Both the position numbers and the translations under genes were made by a program. A stretch of DNA of 44,355 nt, from the NCBI GenBank assembly GCA_020638875.1, contig JACKHS010000025.1, positions 1 to 44,355 of the forward strand, given 5' to 3'. This document shows, one piece after another, positions 30,262 through 38,948 of the stretch (the first letter of the stretch is position 1; each line of letters starts with the position of its first letter). A model generated the notes under the pieces. The model saw only the letters and a program-made list of their open reading frames with translations, did no database searches and was not told the DNA's origin. Origin of the DNA: Planctomycetota bacterium. GTDB lineage: Bacteria; Planctomycetota; UBA1135; GCA-002686595.

Positions 30262-30603
30262 ATGGACGCCACTCGTTCCCTCACCGGGCCCGCGACGGCC
30301 CCGCTCGACCCGACCGCGCTCACCGCCCCCGACGGGCAACGCGCGAACAGCGCCGAGACGGCCAAGAAGTTCGAGGAGCTGATCGCGACGCTGCTCGTCA
30401 AGGAGATGCGCAAGGGCTTGCCCGAGGGCTTCTTCGGCAAGGGCGTCGGCTCGGACACCTTCGACGGCTGGCTCGACACCACGCTCGGCTCGAACCTCGC
30501 GTCGAGCTGGGACCTGGACCTCGCCGGCATGGTCAAGACCGACCTGGACCGCAAGCAGGCCCAGCTCGACGGCGCGCTCGGCGCGCAGGAGCTCGCCGAG
30601 TGA
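30262..30603 (+). CDS. flgJ: FlgJ-like rod-binding protein without muramidase domain
   Basis: A 113-aa protein equivalent to the N-terminal rod-binding half of FlgJ. AKKFEELIATLLVKEMRKGLPEG and GSDTFDGWLDTTLGSNLASSWDLDLAGMV match the Rod-binding domain. The C-terminal glucosaminidase domain of the ~310-aa enterobacterial FlgJ is absent, as in many bacteria where a separate enzyme opens the wall. It starts 5 bases after flgI, and its TGA overlaps the GTG of the next gene. Confidence 0.9.
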   Translation: MDATRSLTGPATAPLDPTALTAPDGQRANSAETAKKFEELIATLLVKEMRKGLPEGFFGKGVGSDTFDGWLDTTLGSNLASSWDLDLAGMVKTDLDRKQAQLDGALGAQELAE

Positions 30604-31073
30604 ACGCGCAGAGCGTGCTCAACCACCTCGCGGCCAACGTGCGCGAGGAGCTCGCCGCCAAGCGCGCGGCCCTGGCGCTGATCGAGGCGCAGGAGGGCGC
30701 CGTGGCGCGCTGCGACATGGACGCCTTCGAGGCCGGGCTCGAGCGCATGCGCGTGCACCTCGAGGGCGACCGTCGCCGCGAGCAGAAGCGCCAGCGCCTG
30801 ATCGAGCAGCTCGCCGCCGCCTGGCAGGTCGCGCCCGGGACGCTGACGCTGGGCAGCATCGCCATCCGGTTCGGCGCGCAGGGCGACGAGCTGCGCGGCC
30901 TGCGCGGGGAGCTGCGCCAGGTCGTCGCCGACGTCGCGCGCCGCAACCGCCGCCTGTCCGCCCTCCTGGGCATGCACCGCCGCCTCAACCGCGACGTGCT
31001 GAAGGTCGTGCTCGGCGCCGAGGGTGGCGCAGAGCCCACGCAAGCGGGAAGCCTCGTCGACGCGAGGGCCTGA
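30600..31073 (+). CDS. flgN: FlgN-like flagellar export chaperone
   Basis: A 157-aa, strongly helical, charged protein immediately before flgK, where FlgN (the chaperone of hook-filament junction proteins FlgK and FlgL) is usually encoded. It has the FlgN pattern of an N-terminal long helix (ALIEAQEGAVARCDMDAFEAGLERM), a central helix and a final NRDVLKVVL helix. Primary similarity is weak, so the call rests partly on position. The GTG at 30600 overlaps the flgJ stop (GTGA). Confidence 0.7.
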   Translation: MNAQSVLNHLAANVREELAAKRAALALIEAQEGAVARCDMDAFEAGLERMRVHLEGDRRREQKRQRLIEQLAAAWQVAPGTLTLGSIAIRFGAQGDELRGLRGELRQVVADVARRNRRLSALLGMHRRLNRDVLKVVLGAEGGAEPTQAGSLVDARA

Positions 31074-31076
31074 CAC

Positions 31077-33416
31077 ATGAGCAGCATCGGACTCCAATCG
31101 GGCCTCAAGGCCCTGCTCGCCTCGCAAGCCGCGCTCGACACGATCGGGCACAACGTCGCCAACGCGAACACGCCGGGCTACTCGCGTCAGCGGCTGGGCA
31201 TCAGCGCCAGCGCGGCGCTGCAGGTGCGCGGCCTGAACATCGGCGCCGGCGTGAACGCCGAGGTCGTGACGCGCACGGTCAACGAGCTGTTGCAGGTGCG
31301 CATGGTCGGCCAGATCGGCGGCCTCAACCGGCTGCAGGCCGCGCTCGGCGGCATGAGCGAGGTCGAGGCGCTGCTCGGCGAGCCGGGCGGCTTCGGCCTC
31401 GGCGGCGGCATGACCGACTTCTTCGGCGCCATCTCCGAGCTCTCGGCCTCGACCGAGGACCTCGTGCTGCGCTCGGGTCTCGTGCAGAAGGCCACCGCGC
31501 TGACGACGCAGTTCAACCAGCTCGCCGGCAACATGCAGTCGCTGCGCTTCGACACGTCGAACCAGGTCGGCATCCAGGTCAAGCAGGTCAACGCGCTGTC
31601 GGAGGAGCTCGTGCAGCTCAACCTCGAGATCGCGCAGACCGAGGCGACCGGCGTGCCGGCCAACGACCTGCGCGACCAGCGCGACCAGAAGCTGCGCGAC
31701 CTCGCGGCGCTGGTCGACATCGACTTCCACGAGGACGCGAACGGCGTCGTGCGCGTGACCGCCGGCGGTCGCCTGCTCGTCGGCGCGAGCCGCGGGTTCG
31801 AGATGAGCTCCGTCACCCACGAGGACGGCTCGGTCGAGCTGTACCTCGAAGGCAGCAGCGTCCCGCTCAAGCTGAACAGCGGCACCATCGCCGGCCTGTC
31901 GCAGGTCGGCCAGCAGTTCATCCCCGGGCTGACGGGCGACATCGACAAGCTCGCGTCGAACCTCATCTACGAGATGAACCGGCTGCACAGCACCGGCACG
32001 CCGCTCTCGGGCTACTTCACCACGCTGACCTCGGCCTACGCGCTCCAGGACACCGACGGCGACGGCGCGATCACCGACGAGCTGCTGACGCACGCCGGGC
32101 TGCCCTTCGGCATCCAGGAAGGCCGCCTCTACGTCAACGTGACCCGGCAGGACACCGGCGCGATCGTGCAGCACGCGATCGACATCGACCCCGTGTCGAC
32201 CTCGGCCGGCGACCTGCTCGACGCGCTCAACGCGATCGACGGCGTCAACGCGAACCTGAACAGCTTCGGCAAGCTGCAGGTCTTCGCCGACGCGGGCTTC
32301 GGCTTCGACTTCGCCGCCAAGCTGGACGCCGCGCCCGACAAGTTCGGGACGATGGGCGGCCCGCACGCGTCGCTCGGCACGGCCGACGACGGACCCTACG
32401 CGCTGGCGAACGGCGACACGCTGACGCTGACGGGGCCGGTCAGCACCTTCTCGCTGACGCTCGACCAGAACGACTTCACCGAGATCGCCCAGGCCACCGC
32501 GGACGAGCTGGCGAGCGTGCTCAACGCCGACCCCGACATGCAGGCCAACGGCCTGCGCGCCGTCGTCGTCGGCGAGCGCTTGTACGTCCAGACGGCCGCC
32601 TCGGGCGCCGCCGCGAGCCTGACCGTCAGCGGGGGCACCGCCCTCCCCGGGCTCGGTTGGACCGCCGGCACGACCGTCAACGGCCACGACACGAGCGTCG
32701 GCGTCGCGATCTCCGGCGCGTACACGGGCCCGGCCAACGGCCACTTCACCTTCGTCCCGCAAGGTGACGGCGTCATCGGCAGCACGCCCGGGCTCGAGGT
32801 CGACGTCTACAGCGCGAGCGGCCAGCTCGTCGCGACGCTCGACGTGGGCGACTCCTACCAGCCCGGCACCGAGCTCGAGGTCGACGCGGGCATCCGCGTG
32901 TCCTTCGGATACGGCACGCTCTCGGCCACGCACAACGACTCCTTCCGCGTCGAGCTGATCTCCGACTCCGACACGTCGGACGTGCTCGCCGCCGTCGGCC
33001 TCAACGCGTTCTTCACCGGCACCAGCGCGGAGGACATCGCGATCCGACAGGACCTCGAGGTCGACCCGAACCAGATCGCGGCCGGTATCACCGGCGCGGC
33101 GGGCGACAACCAGACGCTGCTCGCGCTGATGGAGCTGCAGTCGAACGGCGTGAAGGGGCTGGCTGGCGAGAGCCTGGGCGACTTCTACGGCGACGTCGTC
33201 AGCGACGTCGGCTTCGACATCTCCAGCGCGAACACCGCGCTCGACGTCGAGACGTTCCTGCTCCAGAACCTCGAGCAGCGCCGCGAAGAGACCTCGGGCG
33301 TCAACGTCGACGAGGAGCTCGTGGACATGATCCGCTACGAGCAGAGCTTCGCGGCGGCCTCGCGCTACATCCAAGTCCTGAACGATCTCTCGGGCGACCT
33401 GCTCTCGCTCATCTAG
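31077..33416 (+). CDS. flgK: FlgK, hook-filament junction protein 1
   Basis: The first hook-associated protein (779 aa). The N-terminus MSSIGLQSGLKALLASQAALDTIGHNVANANTPGYSRQR is diagnostic, followed by the coiled segment with LNLEIAQTEATGVPANDLRDQRDQKLRDLAALVDI. The C-terminus VNVDEELVDMIRYEQSFAAASRYIQVLNDLSGDLLSLI matches the family. It is over 200 residues longer than the ~550-aa Salmonella protein because of inserted beta-rich domains (about residues 330-640). It begins 3 bases after the flgN-like gene and ends 2 bases before flgL. Confidence 0.96.
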   Translation: MSSIGLQSGLKALLASQAALDTIGHNVANANTPGYSRQRLGISASAALQVRGLNIGAGVNAEVVTRTVNELLQVRMVGQIGGLNRLQAALGGMSEVEALLGEPGGFGLGGGMTDFFGAISELSASTEDLVLRSGLVQKATALTTQFNQLAGNMQSLRFDTSNQVGIQVKQVNALSEELVQLNLEIAQTEATGVPANDLRDQRDQKLRDLAALVDIDFHEDANGVVRVTAGGRLLVGASRGFEMSSVTHEDGSVELYLEGSSVPLKLNSGTIAGLSQVGQQFIPGLTGDIDKLASNLIYEMNRLHSTGTPLSGYFTTLTSAYALQDTDGDGAITDELLTHAGLPFGIQEGRLYVNVTRQDTGAIVQHAIDIDPVSTSAGDLLDALNAIDGVNANLNSFGKLQVFADAGFGFDFAAKLDAAPDKFGTMGGPHASLGTADDGPYALANGDTLTLTGPVSTFSLTLDQNDFTEIAQATADELASVLNADPDMQANGLRAVVVGERLYVQTAASGAAASLTVSGGTALPGLGWTAGTTVNGHDTSVGVAISGAYTGPANGHFTFVPQGDGVIGSTPGLEVDVYSASGQLVATLDVGDSYQPGTELEVDAGIRVSFGYGTLSATHNDSFRVELISDSDTSDVLAAVGLNAFFTGTSAEDIAIRQDLEVDPNQIAAGITGAAGDNQTLLALMELQSNGVKGLAGESLGDFYGDVVSDVGFDISSANTALDVETFLLQNLEQRREETSGVNVDEELVDMIRYEQSFAAASRYIQVLNDLSGDLLSLI

Positions 33417-33418
33417 AC

Positions 33419-34852
33419 ATGACCATCCGACCTACCCAAACGAGCACGTTCAGCCTCGTCGCGCGCGGCCTCACGCTGAACTTCCTGAAGCTCGCGACGG
33501 CCCAGGAGCGCGTGGCCACCGGCAAGTCGATCCTGCGCCCCTCGGACGACGCCGTCGGCACGGCGCGCGCGATGTCCATGCGGCGCCAGATCGGGCAGCT
33601 CTCGCGCTTCCGCGACAGCGTCGACGCGGGCCAGCCGGTGCTCGAGACCAGCACCTCGGCGCTCGAGGAAGCCTCCGGCATCCTCAGCGAGGCGCGTTCG
33701 CTGCTCGTCACCGCGATGAGCGGCTCGATGAACCCCACCGACCGCGAGGCGATCGGCCTGCAGATCGAGCTGATCCTCGAGAAGCTCGTCGACGTGGCGA
33801 ACTCGAAGCTCGGCGACCGCTACCTGTTCGCGGGCACCAAGACCAGCGAGGCGCCCTTCGAGCTCACCCGCGAGGGGACGCTCATGAAGGTCGACTACAA
33901 GGGCAACGAGGAGCGTCAGAACATCTCGATCGGCTTCGGCACCGAGATCGCGCTGAACATCCCGGGCTCGGAGATCTTCGGCTCGCCGTCCGTGCAGAGC
34001 GTCGACTTCGCCGGGCTGACCGGCCTCGCGCTCGGGCCGTCGGCCTCGCAGGGCGAGGGCTTCGCCGACGTCGAGCTGCGCCACGACGCGACGGTCGGCG
34101 CGCTGGGCTCCGGCCTGGCGCTGGTGAGCGGCGGCGCGCTGGACACCGTGCTCGGCGCGCACACGCTCGTCGTCGACAGCGGCGCGAACACCGTGACGCT
34201 CGACGGCGGTCTGCCGCACCACATCCCCGACACGACCGACCCCGACTTCACCGACTTCGTGGTGACGGACGAGAACGGCGCCGAGCTGCACCTCGACTTC
34301 AGCGCCTACGACCACACGCACAGCGTCTCGGCCGTCGACGGCCAGGGCTCGATCTCGCTCGACGGCAGCACCTACAGCCCGCTGACCTTCACGGAGACCG
34401 ACCTCGAGCTGCTCGACACCGCGACCGGCACGGTGCTGCACGTCGACGCCACGGGCGTGCGGCGCGCGGGCAACGAGGCCGTGAGCTTCGCGGGCAACAC
34501 CGACATCTTCTCGGTCCTCGCGAGCGCGGCGCACGACCTGCGCAACGGCGACGGCCTGCCGCCGTCGGACGTGGTCGACCGCGTGCAGCTCCGCTTCGCG
34601 GAGTTCGAGCGCAACTTCGACCGCATCCTCAAGGGCCTGGGCACGCTCGGCGCGCACACCGAGCGCTTGCTCTCGAGCGGTGATCGCCTCGAATCCCTCA
34701 GCCTCAACGTCGAAGGCCTGCTCTCGCAGGTCGAGGACACCGACCTCGCCCAGGTCGTGCTCGAGATGACCAAGTCCGAGCAGACGCTGCAGGTGGCGCA
34801 GGCCACCGGCTCGCGCCTGATCCAGAACTCCCTGCTCAACTACCTGCGCTGA
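33419..34852 (+). CDS. flgL: FlgL, hook-filament junction protein 3
   Basis: The second junction protein (477 aa), with flagellin-type ends. The N-terminal domain has RGLTLNFLKLATAQERVATGKSILRPSDDAVGTARAM, including the conserved G-x-x-I-x-x-P-S-D-D. The C-terminus has LLSQVEDTDLAQVVLEMTKSEQTLQVAQATGSRLIQNSLLNYLR. It is longer than the 317-aa Salmonella protein by a variable central domain. A full-length flagellin is not excluded by sequence alone, but position after flgK and the YLFAGTKTSEAPF segment favour FlgL. Confidence 0.93.
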   Translation: MTIRPTQTSTFSLVARGLTLNFLKLATAQERVATGKSILRPSDDAVGTARAMSMRRQIGQLSRFRDSVDAGQPVLETSTSALEEASGILSEARSLLVTAMSGSMNPTDREAIGLQIELILEKLVDVANSKLGDRYLFAGTKTSEAPFELTREGTLMKVDYKGNEERQNISIGFGTEIALNIPGSEIFGSPSVQSVDFAGLTGLALGPSASQGEGFADVELRHDATVGALGSGLALVSGGALDTVLGAHTLVVDSGANTVTLDGGLPHHIPDTTDPDFTDFVVTDENGAELHLDFSAYDHTHSVSAVDGQGSISLDGSTYSPLTFTETDLELLDTATGTVLHVDATGVRRAGNEAVSFAGNTDIFSVLASAAHDLRNGDGLPPSDVVDRVQLRFAEFERNFDRILKGLGTLGAHTERLLSSGDRLESLSLNVEGLLSQVEDTDLAQVVLEMTKSEQTLQVAQATGSRLIQNSLLNYLR

Positions 34853-34859
34853 TTAGGCC

Positions 34860-35168
34860 ATGGTCGAGAACAACCCCATCCAACGGGCGGGCGTCGGCGG
34901 CATCGGCGGCGCGAACGCGCCCGCGAGCCAGAAGCCGACGACCGCGAACGGCCCGGCCTTCCAGGCGTTGCTGGAGAAGCTCCAGCAGCAGGCCAAGCAC
35001 CTGCAACGCGACAGCGAGACCGTCGAACGACCCGAGGACCTCTCCGGCGCGGTCGATCGAGCCCAAGCGTCCCTCGAGCAAGCCCTCTCCCTCAGCGACA
35101 AACTCCTCGAGGCCTATCGCGAAGCCCAGCTCGGTCGATCCGCGCCCGCCGGAGGCGACGCGGCGTGA
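34860..35168 (+). CDS. Small helical protein in the flagellar operon, unknown
   Basis: A 102-aa protein 7 bases after flgL. The first ~30 residues are glycine/alanine-rich and probably disordered; the rest is helical (FQALLEKLQQQAKHLQRD, DLSGAVDRAQASLEQALSLSDKLLEAYREAQLG). There is no signal peptide. The size, disordered N-terminus and two helices recall small export chaperones or anti-sigma factors such as FlgM, but no FlgM motif is present and the operon's promoter is sigma-54. Its TGA overlaps the GTG of the acetyltransferase gene, so they are translationally coupled. Confidence 0.8.
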   Translation: MVENNPIQRAGVGGIGGANAPASQKPTTANGPAFQALLEKLQQQAKHLQRDSETVERPEDLSGAVDRAQASLEQALSLSDKLLEAYREAQLGRSAPAGGDAA

Positions 35169-36229
35169 AGACGGTCGTCCGCGCGCGACCCGGCGATGCG
35201 CTCGGCGTGATGCGCCGGGCGCTGCGCGGCGGCGCGCCGCTCGAGGCCGAGTACCCGCTCGTCTTCGGTGCGGACGCCGCCGGGAGCTTCGTCGTCGCGG
35301 AGGAAGCCGGCGCCGCCGCGGCCGGCTGCGCGGTGCTCGTCCGCGAGCTCGTGCTGCCGGGCGGGCGCCTGCGCGTCGGCCTGATCGGTTCGGTGTGCAC
35401 CGACGCCGACCGCCGCGGGCGTGGGCTCGCGAGCGCGGTGCTGCTGCGCGCCGAGGCTGAGCTCGCCGCGGCCGGCTGCGCGCTCGCGCTCCTGTGGGCC
35501 GACGACGCGGAGTTCTACGAGCGCCGCGGCTACGCGGAGGTCGGCGCCGAGCGCGACTACCTGCTCGAGCCCGAGCTCGCGTCGCACTTGCCGGCGTGCG
35601 CCGGCGTGCGCGACGCGTCGGGGGGCGACCTGACGCGCCTGCACGAGCTCTACGCCGGTCACACGACCCGTGTCGAGCGCAGCGCGGCCGAGAGCGTCGC
35701 GCTCTACACGGTGCCCGGCATGCGCGTCGTCGTGCGCGAACGCGACGGCGAGGTCGACGCGTACGCGTGTCTCGGCCGCGGCGGGGACCTGCACGGCGTC
35801 GTGCACGAGTGGGCGGGGGACGCGGAGGGCGTGCTGGCGTGCGTGCGCGCGCTGCTCGAGCCGCGCGACGAGCCGCTGTTCCTGATGGCGCCTGTGACCG
35901 CAAGCGAGCTGAGCGCGCGGCTCGACGCGCTCGGCGCGCCTTCGGCGCTCGGCGTGCTCGGCATGGGCAAGCCGCTCGACGGCGCGCGGCTCGTCGACGA
36001 GCTGTGCGCCGCCGCGGACGTGCCGCTCGTCTGGACCGCGTGCGGTGGCGAGCGCTGGCGCCTCGAGGGACCCGCCGGCGCGAGCGAGCTCGACATCGAC
36101 CAACTCGTCGCGTGCGTGCTCGCGCCGCGCGCGGAGCGCCACCGGCTCGACGAGCTCGAGGCGGCGCTCGGCGTGCGCTTCGGCGCGCTGCCGCGCACGC
36201 CGTTCGTCTGGGGGCTGGACTCGATCTGA
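35165..36229 (+). CDS. GNAT-family N-acetyltransferase, last gene of the flagellar unit
   Basis: A 354-aa acetyltransferase starting with GTG at 35165. The N-terminal GNAT domain has VCTDADRRGRGLASAVLLRAEAELAAAGCALALLW: the R-R-x-G-x-G-x-A loop binds acetyl-CoA. FYERRGYAEVGAERDYLL is the family's closing strand. The C-terminal ~180 residues form a second, degenerate domain, giving the two-domain layout of Eis-like enzymes. Because it is translationally coupled to a flagellar gene, modification of flagellin or another flagellar protein is a possible role, but this is inference. The FAD enzyme follows 69 bases later. Confidence 0.85.
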   Translation: MKTVVRARPGDALGVMRRALRGGAPLEAEYPLVFGADAAGSFVVAEEAGAAAAGCAVLVRELVLPGGRLRVGLIGSVCTDADRRGRGLASAVLLRAEAELAAAGCALALLWADDAEFYERRGYAEVGAERDYLLEPELASHLPACAGVRDASGGDLTRLHELYAGHTTRVERSAAESVALYTVPGMRVVVRERDGEVDAYACLGRGGDLHGVVHEWAGDAEGVLACVRALLEPRDEPLFLMAPVTASELSARLDALGAPSALGVLGMGKPLDGARLVDELCAAADVPLVWTACGGERWRLEGPAGASELDIDQLVACVLAPRAERHRLDELEAALGVRFGALPRTPFVWGLDSI

Positions 36230-36298
36230 GCGCTCCCGTCCCATGGGCCGACCGTCGGCGAACCGCACCCTCCGCGGCGCGGACGACGGAGCGAGACC

Positions 36299-37435
36299 AT
36301 GAGTGACGAAGAGCTGGACCTGATCGTGGTGGGCGGCGGCGTCGGCGGCGCGGCGGCGGCCTTGCGCGCGGCGCAGTACGACCTGCGCGTGGCGTGGGTG
36401 TTGGGCGACGCGCGGACGGCCAAGCGCAGCCGCGGGAAGTACGTCTTCAACGTCGACAACATGATCGGCGTGCACCCCGGCGTGCTGCTGCCGCGCATCG
36501 AAGCGCGGCTCGCCGATCACCCGGCGGCGCGCGCCGCCCTGCGCGCCGAGCCGCTGCACATCGGCACGCAGGACATCATCGACAACGCCGTCGAGCGCGT
36601 GGGAGAGACGTCCACCGCACGCATCCTGCGCGAGGCCGCCGTGAGCGCCGCGCGCGACGCGGACGGCTTCGCGGTCACGCTCGCGAGCGGCGTGGAGGTG
36701 CGCGCGCCCGACCTGGTGCTCTCGACCGGCGTGATGGACCGGCAGCCGAGCCTCAAGCGCACGCTGAAGAGCGGCCGCGTGCTCGACGACGTGCGGTGGA
36801 TCTACCCCTACGCGAACCTCGAGCGCTTCCTCTACTGCATCCGTTGCGAGGGCCACCTGACGCGCGACGAGCCCGTCGCGGTGATCGGCGCGAGCGAGGG
36901 CACCGCGCAGATCGCGCTGATGCTGCACGAACGCTATCGCGGTCGGCCGCTGCTCCTGACGAACGGCGAGGCGCCCGCATTCAGCGCGCGGACGCGCCGC
37001 CTGCTCGAGCTCTACGGCGGCGAGCTGTGCGAGGAACGCATCGTCGACGTCGACGACGGCCCCGCGACCGAGGCGGCCAAGGGTGCGCAGATGCACGGCC
37101 TGGTGCTCGAGAGCGGCCGCGTGGTGCGCGCGCGCTTCGCGATGGTCGCGCTGGGGCTCTACCGCGTGTACAACGAGCTCGCGCGCGAGCTGGGCGCCGA
37201 GCTCGAGGCGGGCGAGGGTGCGCCCGAGACGCGCCACGTGCTGATCGACGACGCGACGTCGGAGACGAGCGTGCGCGGACTCTTCTGCGTGGGCGACATG
37301 GCGCGGCGGCGCGATGGCGGACCGTTGATGAAACAGGTCTACACGGCGCAGGAATACGCGGTGCGTGCGGTCGACACGCTCGAGCGTCGTTCGCGATTGG
37401 CGCGCCGCGAAGCCACGCTCGGCGACGCGAAATAG
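36299..37435 (+). CDS. Thioredoxin-reductase-like FAD/NAD(P) oxidoreductase
   Basis: A 378-aa cytosolic flavoprotein. GGGVGG (12-17) is the FAD-binding turn and GASEGTA (197-203) the NAD(P) one; GLFCVGD (328-334) is the conserved FAD-contacting end motif. YC180-I-R-C183-EGH occupies the place of the redox-active CATC-DG of thioredoxin reductases, so it may reduce a disulfide or a thioredoxin-like partner. The spacing of the N-terminal part (K-x-x-R-S-R-G-K-Y) differs from classical TrxB. It follows the acetyltransferase by 69 bases with no terminator visible, so it may share the flagellar transcript. Confidence 0.87.
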   Translation: MSDEELDLIVVGGGVGGAAAALRAAQYDLRVAWVLGDARTAKRSRGKYVFNVDNMIGVHPGVLLPRIEARLADHPAARAALRAEPLHIGTQDIIDNAVERVGETSTARILREAAVSAARDADGFAVTLASGVEVRAPDLVLSTGVMDRQPSLKRTLKSGRVLDDVRWIYPYANLERFLYCIRCEGHLTRDEPVAVIGASEGTAQIALMLHERYRGRPLLLTNGEAPAFSARTRRLLELYGGELCEERIVDVDDGPATEAAKGAQMHGLVLESGRVVRARFAMVALGLYRVYNELARELGAELEAGEGAPETRHVLIDDATSETSVRGLFCVGDMARRRDGGPLMKQVYTAQEYAVRAVDTLERRSRLARREATLGDAK

Positions 37436-37481
37436 GAACCCTCAAATCGGAACGCGGAGCGCTCGCCGGGTGTGCGTCGGG

Positions 37482-37503
37482 TTCGGGGTCGCCCTACCCC
37501 GAA
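37482..37503. terminator. Short hairpin between convergent genes
   Basis: An 8-base perfect stem (37482-37489 with 37496-37503) and 6-base loop lie between the flavoprotein gene (ends 37435) and gmhA (ends 37565 on the minus strand). On the plus strand it is followed by the A-rich TTGAACAAAAC, so on the minus strand it is preceded by T-rich sequence. A weak terminator is the likeliest role. Confidence 0.4.
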
Positions 37504-37564
37504 TTGAACAAAACACCCTAGTGTGAAAGTTGTGAGCGCGTCCGATCTTGGAAGTGTGAGGGGT

Positions 37565-38155
37565 TCAAGGGTAGTTCTCTGGGAACACGTCTCGCTCGAC
37601 CGACTCGATCGCGATGTGCAACACCTTGATGTGAACTTCCTGGATGCGATCGGACGTCGTCGCCACCGGCACGACGATCGGGATGTCGACCTTCTCGAGC
37701 GCGGCGCCACCGCCCTTGCCGAGCAGTCCGACCGTGGTGACGCCGCGTTCCCGCGCGACGTCGAGCGCGCGCAGGATGTTGGGCGAGCCGCCGCTCGTCG
37801 ACAGCGCGACGAGCAGGTCGCCGGGCTTGCCGTAGGCCGCGACCAGGCGCGCGAAGACCTCGTCGTAGCCGAAGTCGTTCGCGATGCAGGTCAGGTGACT
37901 GGGGTCGGAGAACGCGAGCGCCGGCAGCGGCGCGCGGTCCGAACGGAAGCGCCCCGTCCACTCCTCGGCGAAGTGCATCGCGTCGCACATGCTGCCGCCG
38001 TTGCCGCAGGACATCAGCAGGCCGCCCCGGTCCAGGGTGGCGCGAGCGGCCGCGACGAAGCGTTGCACGCCCTCGAGGCAAGCGGGGTCGTCGAGGAAGG
38101 CGCGCAGCGTCGCGGCGGCGTCCTCGAAGGATCGGCGGATGGTGTCGGAGCTCAT
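37565..38155 (-). CDS. gmhA: GmhA, D-sedoheptulose 7-phosphate isomerase
   Basis: A 196-aa SIS-domain isomerase that makes D-glycero-D-manno-heptose 7-phosphate, the first step of ADP-heptose synthesis for lipopolysaccharide core or surface glycans. The signature SCGNGGSMCDAMHFAEEWTGRF holds the active-site His and Glu. LVALSTSGGSPNILRAL is the sugar-phosphate loop, and EVHIKVLHIAIESVE carries the second catalytic His. Length is as expected. The ATG at 38155 gives the standard N-terminal helix. It stands alone here. Confidence 0.93.
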   Translation of the reverse strand: MSSDTIRRSFEDAAATLRAFLDDPACLEGVQRFVAAARATLDRGGLLMSCGNGGSMCDAMHFAEEWTGRFRSDRAPLPALAFSDPSHLTCIANDFGYDEVFARLVAAYGKPGDLLVALSTSGGSPNILRALDVARERGVTTVGLLGKGGGAALEKVDIPIVVPVATTSDRIQEVHIKVLHIAIESVERDVFPENYP

Positions 38156-38387
38156 GGCGCGGGCATTCTGGGCCTCGCCGGCGCCGGCCACAAGCCGCTG
38201 GGGAGGGGGCGCACGCACCGTCGGGGTTCCCTACCGAACGCTGGAAACGGCGCGCTTCCCCACCTTCGGAATTCAGCACAAGTCTCTGTTACGTTTGTTC
38301 TTACGAGTGGCTGCCGAAAGCGGGCCCGGGGTCGTGTTCCCAGCACTTCGCCCGGTGCCGTCTTCTAGCCCTAGGGGGTAACCAACC

Positions 38388-38747
38388 ATGATGCGCCTTG
38401 GAGCCATTTTGAAACGAGCGCGCGGGAAGGAGTCCCGCGTCCAGTTCGCGCGCAAGCTCGAGCTGTCCTACACCTTCGTCCGGGCGATGGAGCACGGCCT
38501 GCGCTTCCCGTCCGACAAGGTCCTCCTCGACATCGCCGACCGCCTCGGCGAAGACTCGGAGGAGCTGCTGCTGGCCGCCTACTGCGACCGCTCGCCGCTC
38601 CTGGCCGAGGTGCTGAAGGCGCGCGGCGTGGCGGTCCCGCCCGGCGGCGAGGAGGAGCTCGAGGAACAGAGCGCGGCGCAAGCGAGCGCCCCACCCCCGG
38701 CCAGCGCACCGCCGCCCCAGGTGATTCGCGCCAACGACCCGTTCTGA
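38388..38747 (+). CDS. Small XRE-type helix-turn-helix regulator
   Basis: A 119-aa DNA-binding protein. Residues 5-65 form a Cro/C1-type HTH: LGAILKRARGKESRVQFARKLELSYTFVRAMEHGLRFPSDKVLLDIADRLG, where FARKLELSYTFVRAMEHG is helix-turn-helix. The C-terminus is proline/alanine-rich and flexible. GGGGGT lies 10 bases before the ATG. The gene diverges from gmhA across a 232-base region (38156-38387) that is unusually AT-rich at 38262-38315 and probably holds both promoters; I see no clean consensus there. A strong terminator follows. The target is unknown. Confidence 0.85.
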   Translation: MMRLGAILKRARGKESRVQFARKLELSYTFVRAMEHGLRFPSDKVLLDIADRLGEDSEELLLAAYCDRSPLLAEVLKARGVAVPPGGEEELEEQSAAQASAPPPASAPPPQVIRANDPF

Positions 38748-38758
38748 GGCTCACCGCT

Positions 38759-38796
38759 CGAGGGGCTCGCGCCGTGACCGCGGCGCGAGCCCCTCG
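38759..38796 (+). terminator. Terminator after the XRE regulator gene
   Basis: A perfect 16-base stem (38759-38774 with 38781-38796) with a 6-base loop starts 11 bases after the stop codon. No T-run follows. The rest of 38748-38948 shows no gene. Confidence 0.78.
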
Positions 38797-38948
38797 GCGC
38801 CTCCGGCGCGCCCATCGCCGCGCCCCCTGCGTGAGAGCCCCGGTCGCGCCCCGCTCCTCGAGCCCGGCGACCGACGCGCGCTCCCCGACTTCCGCGCCCC
38901 GGGGTTGACGAATCTCGGGTCGCGCGGGATAAGGCGGGGCTCCTCACC

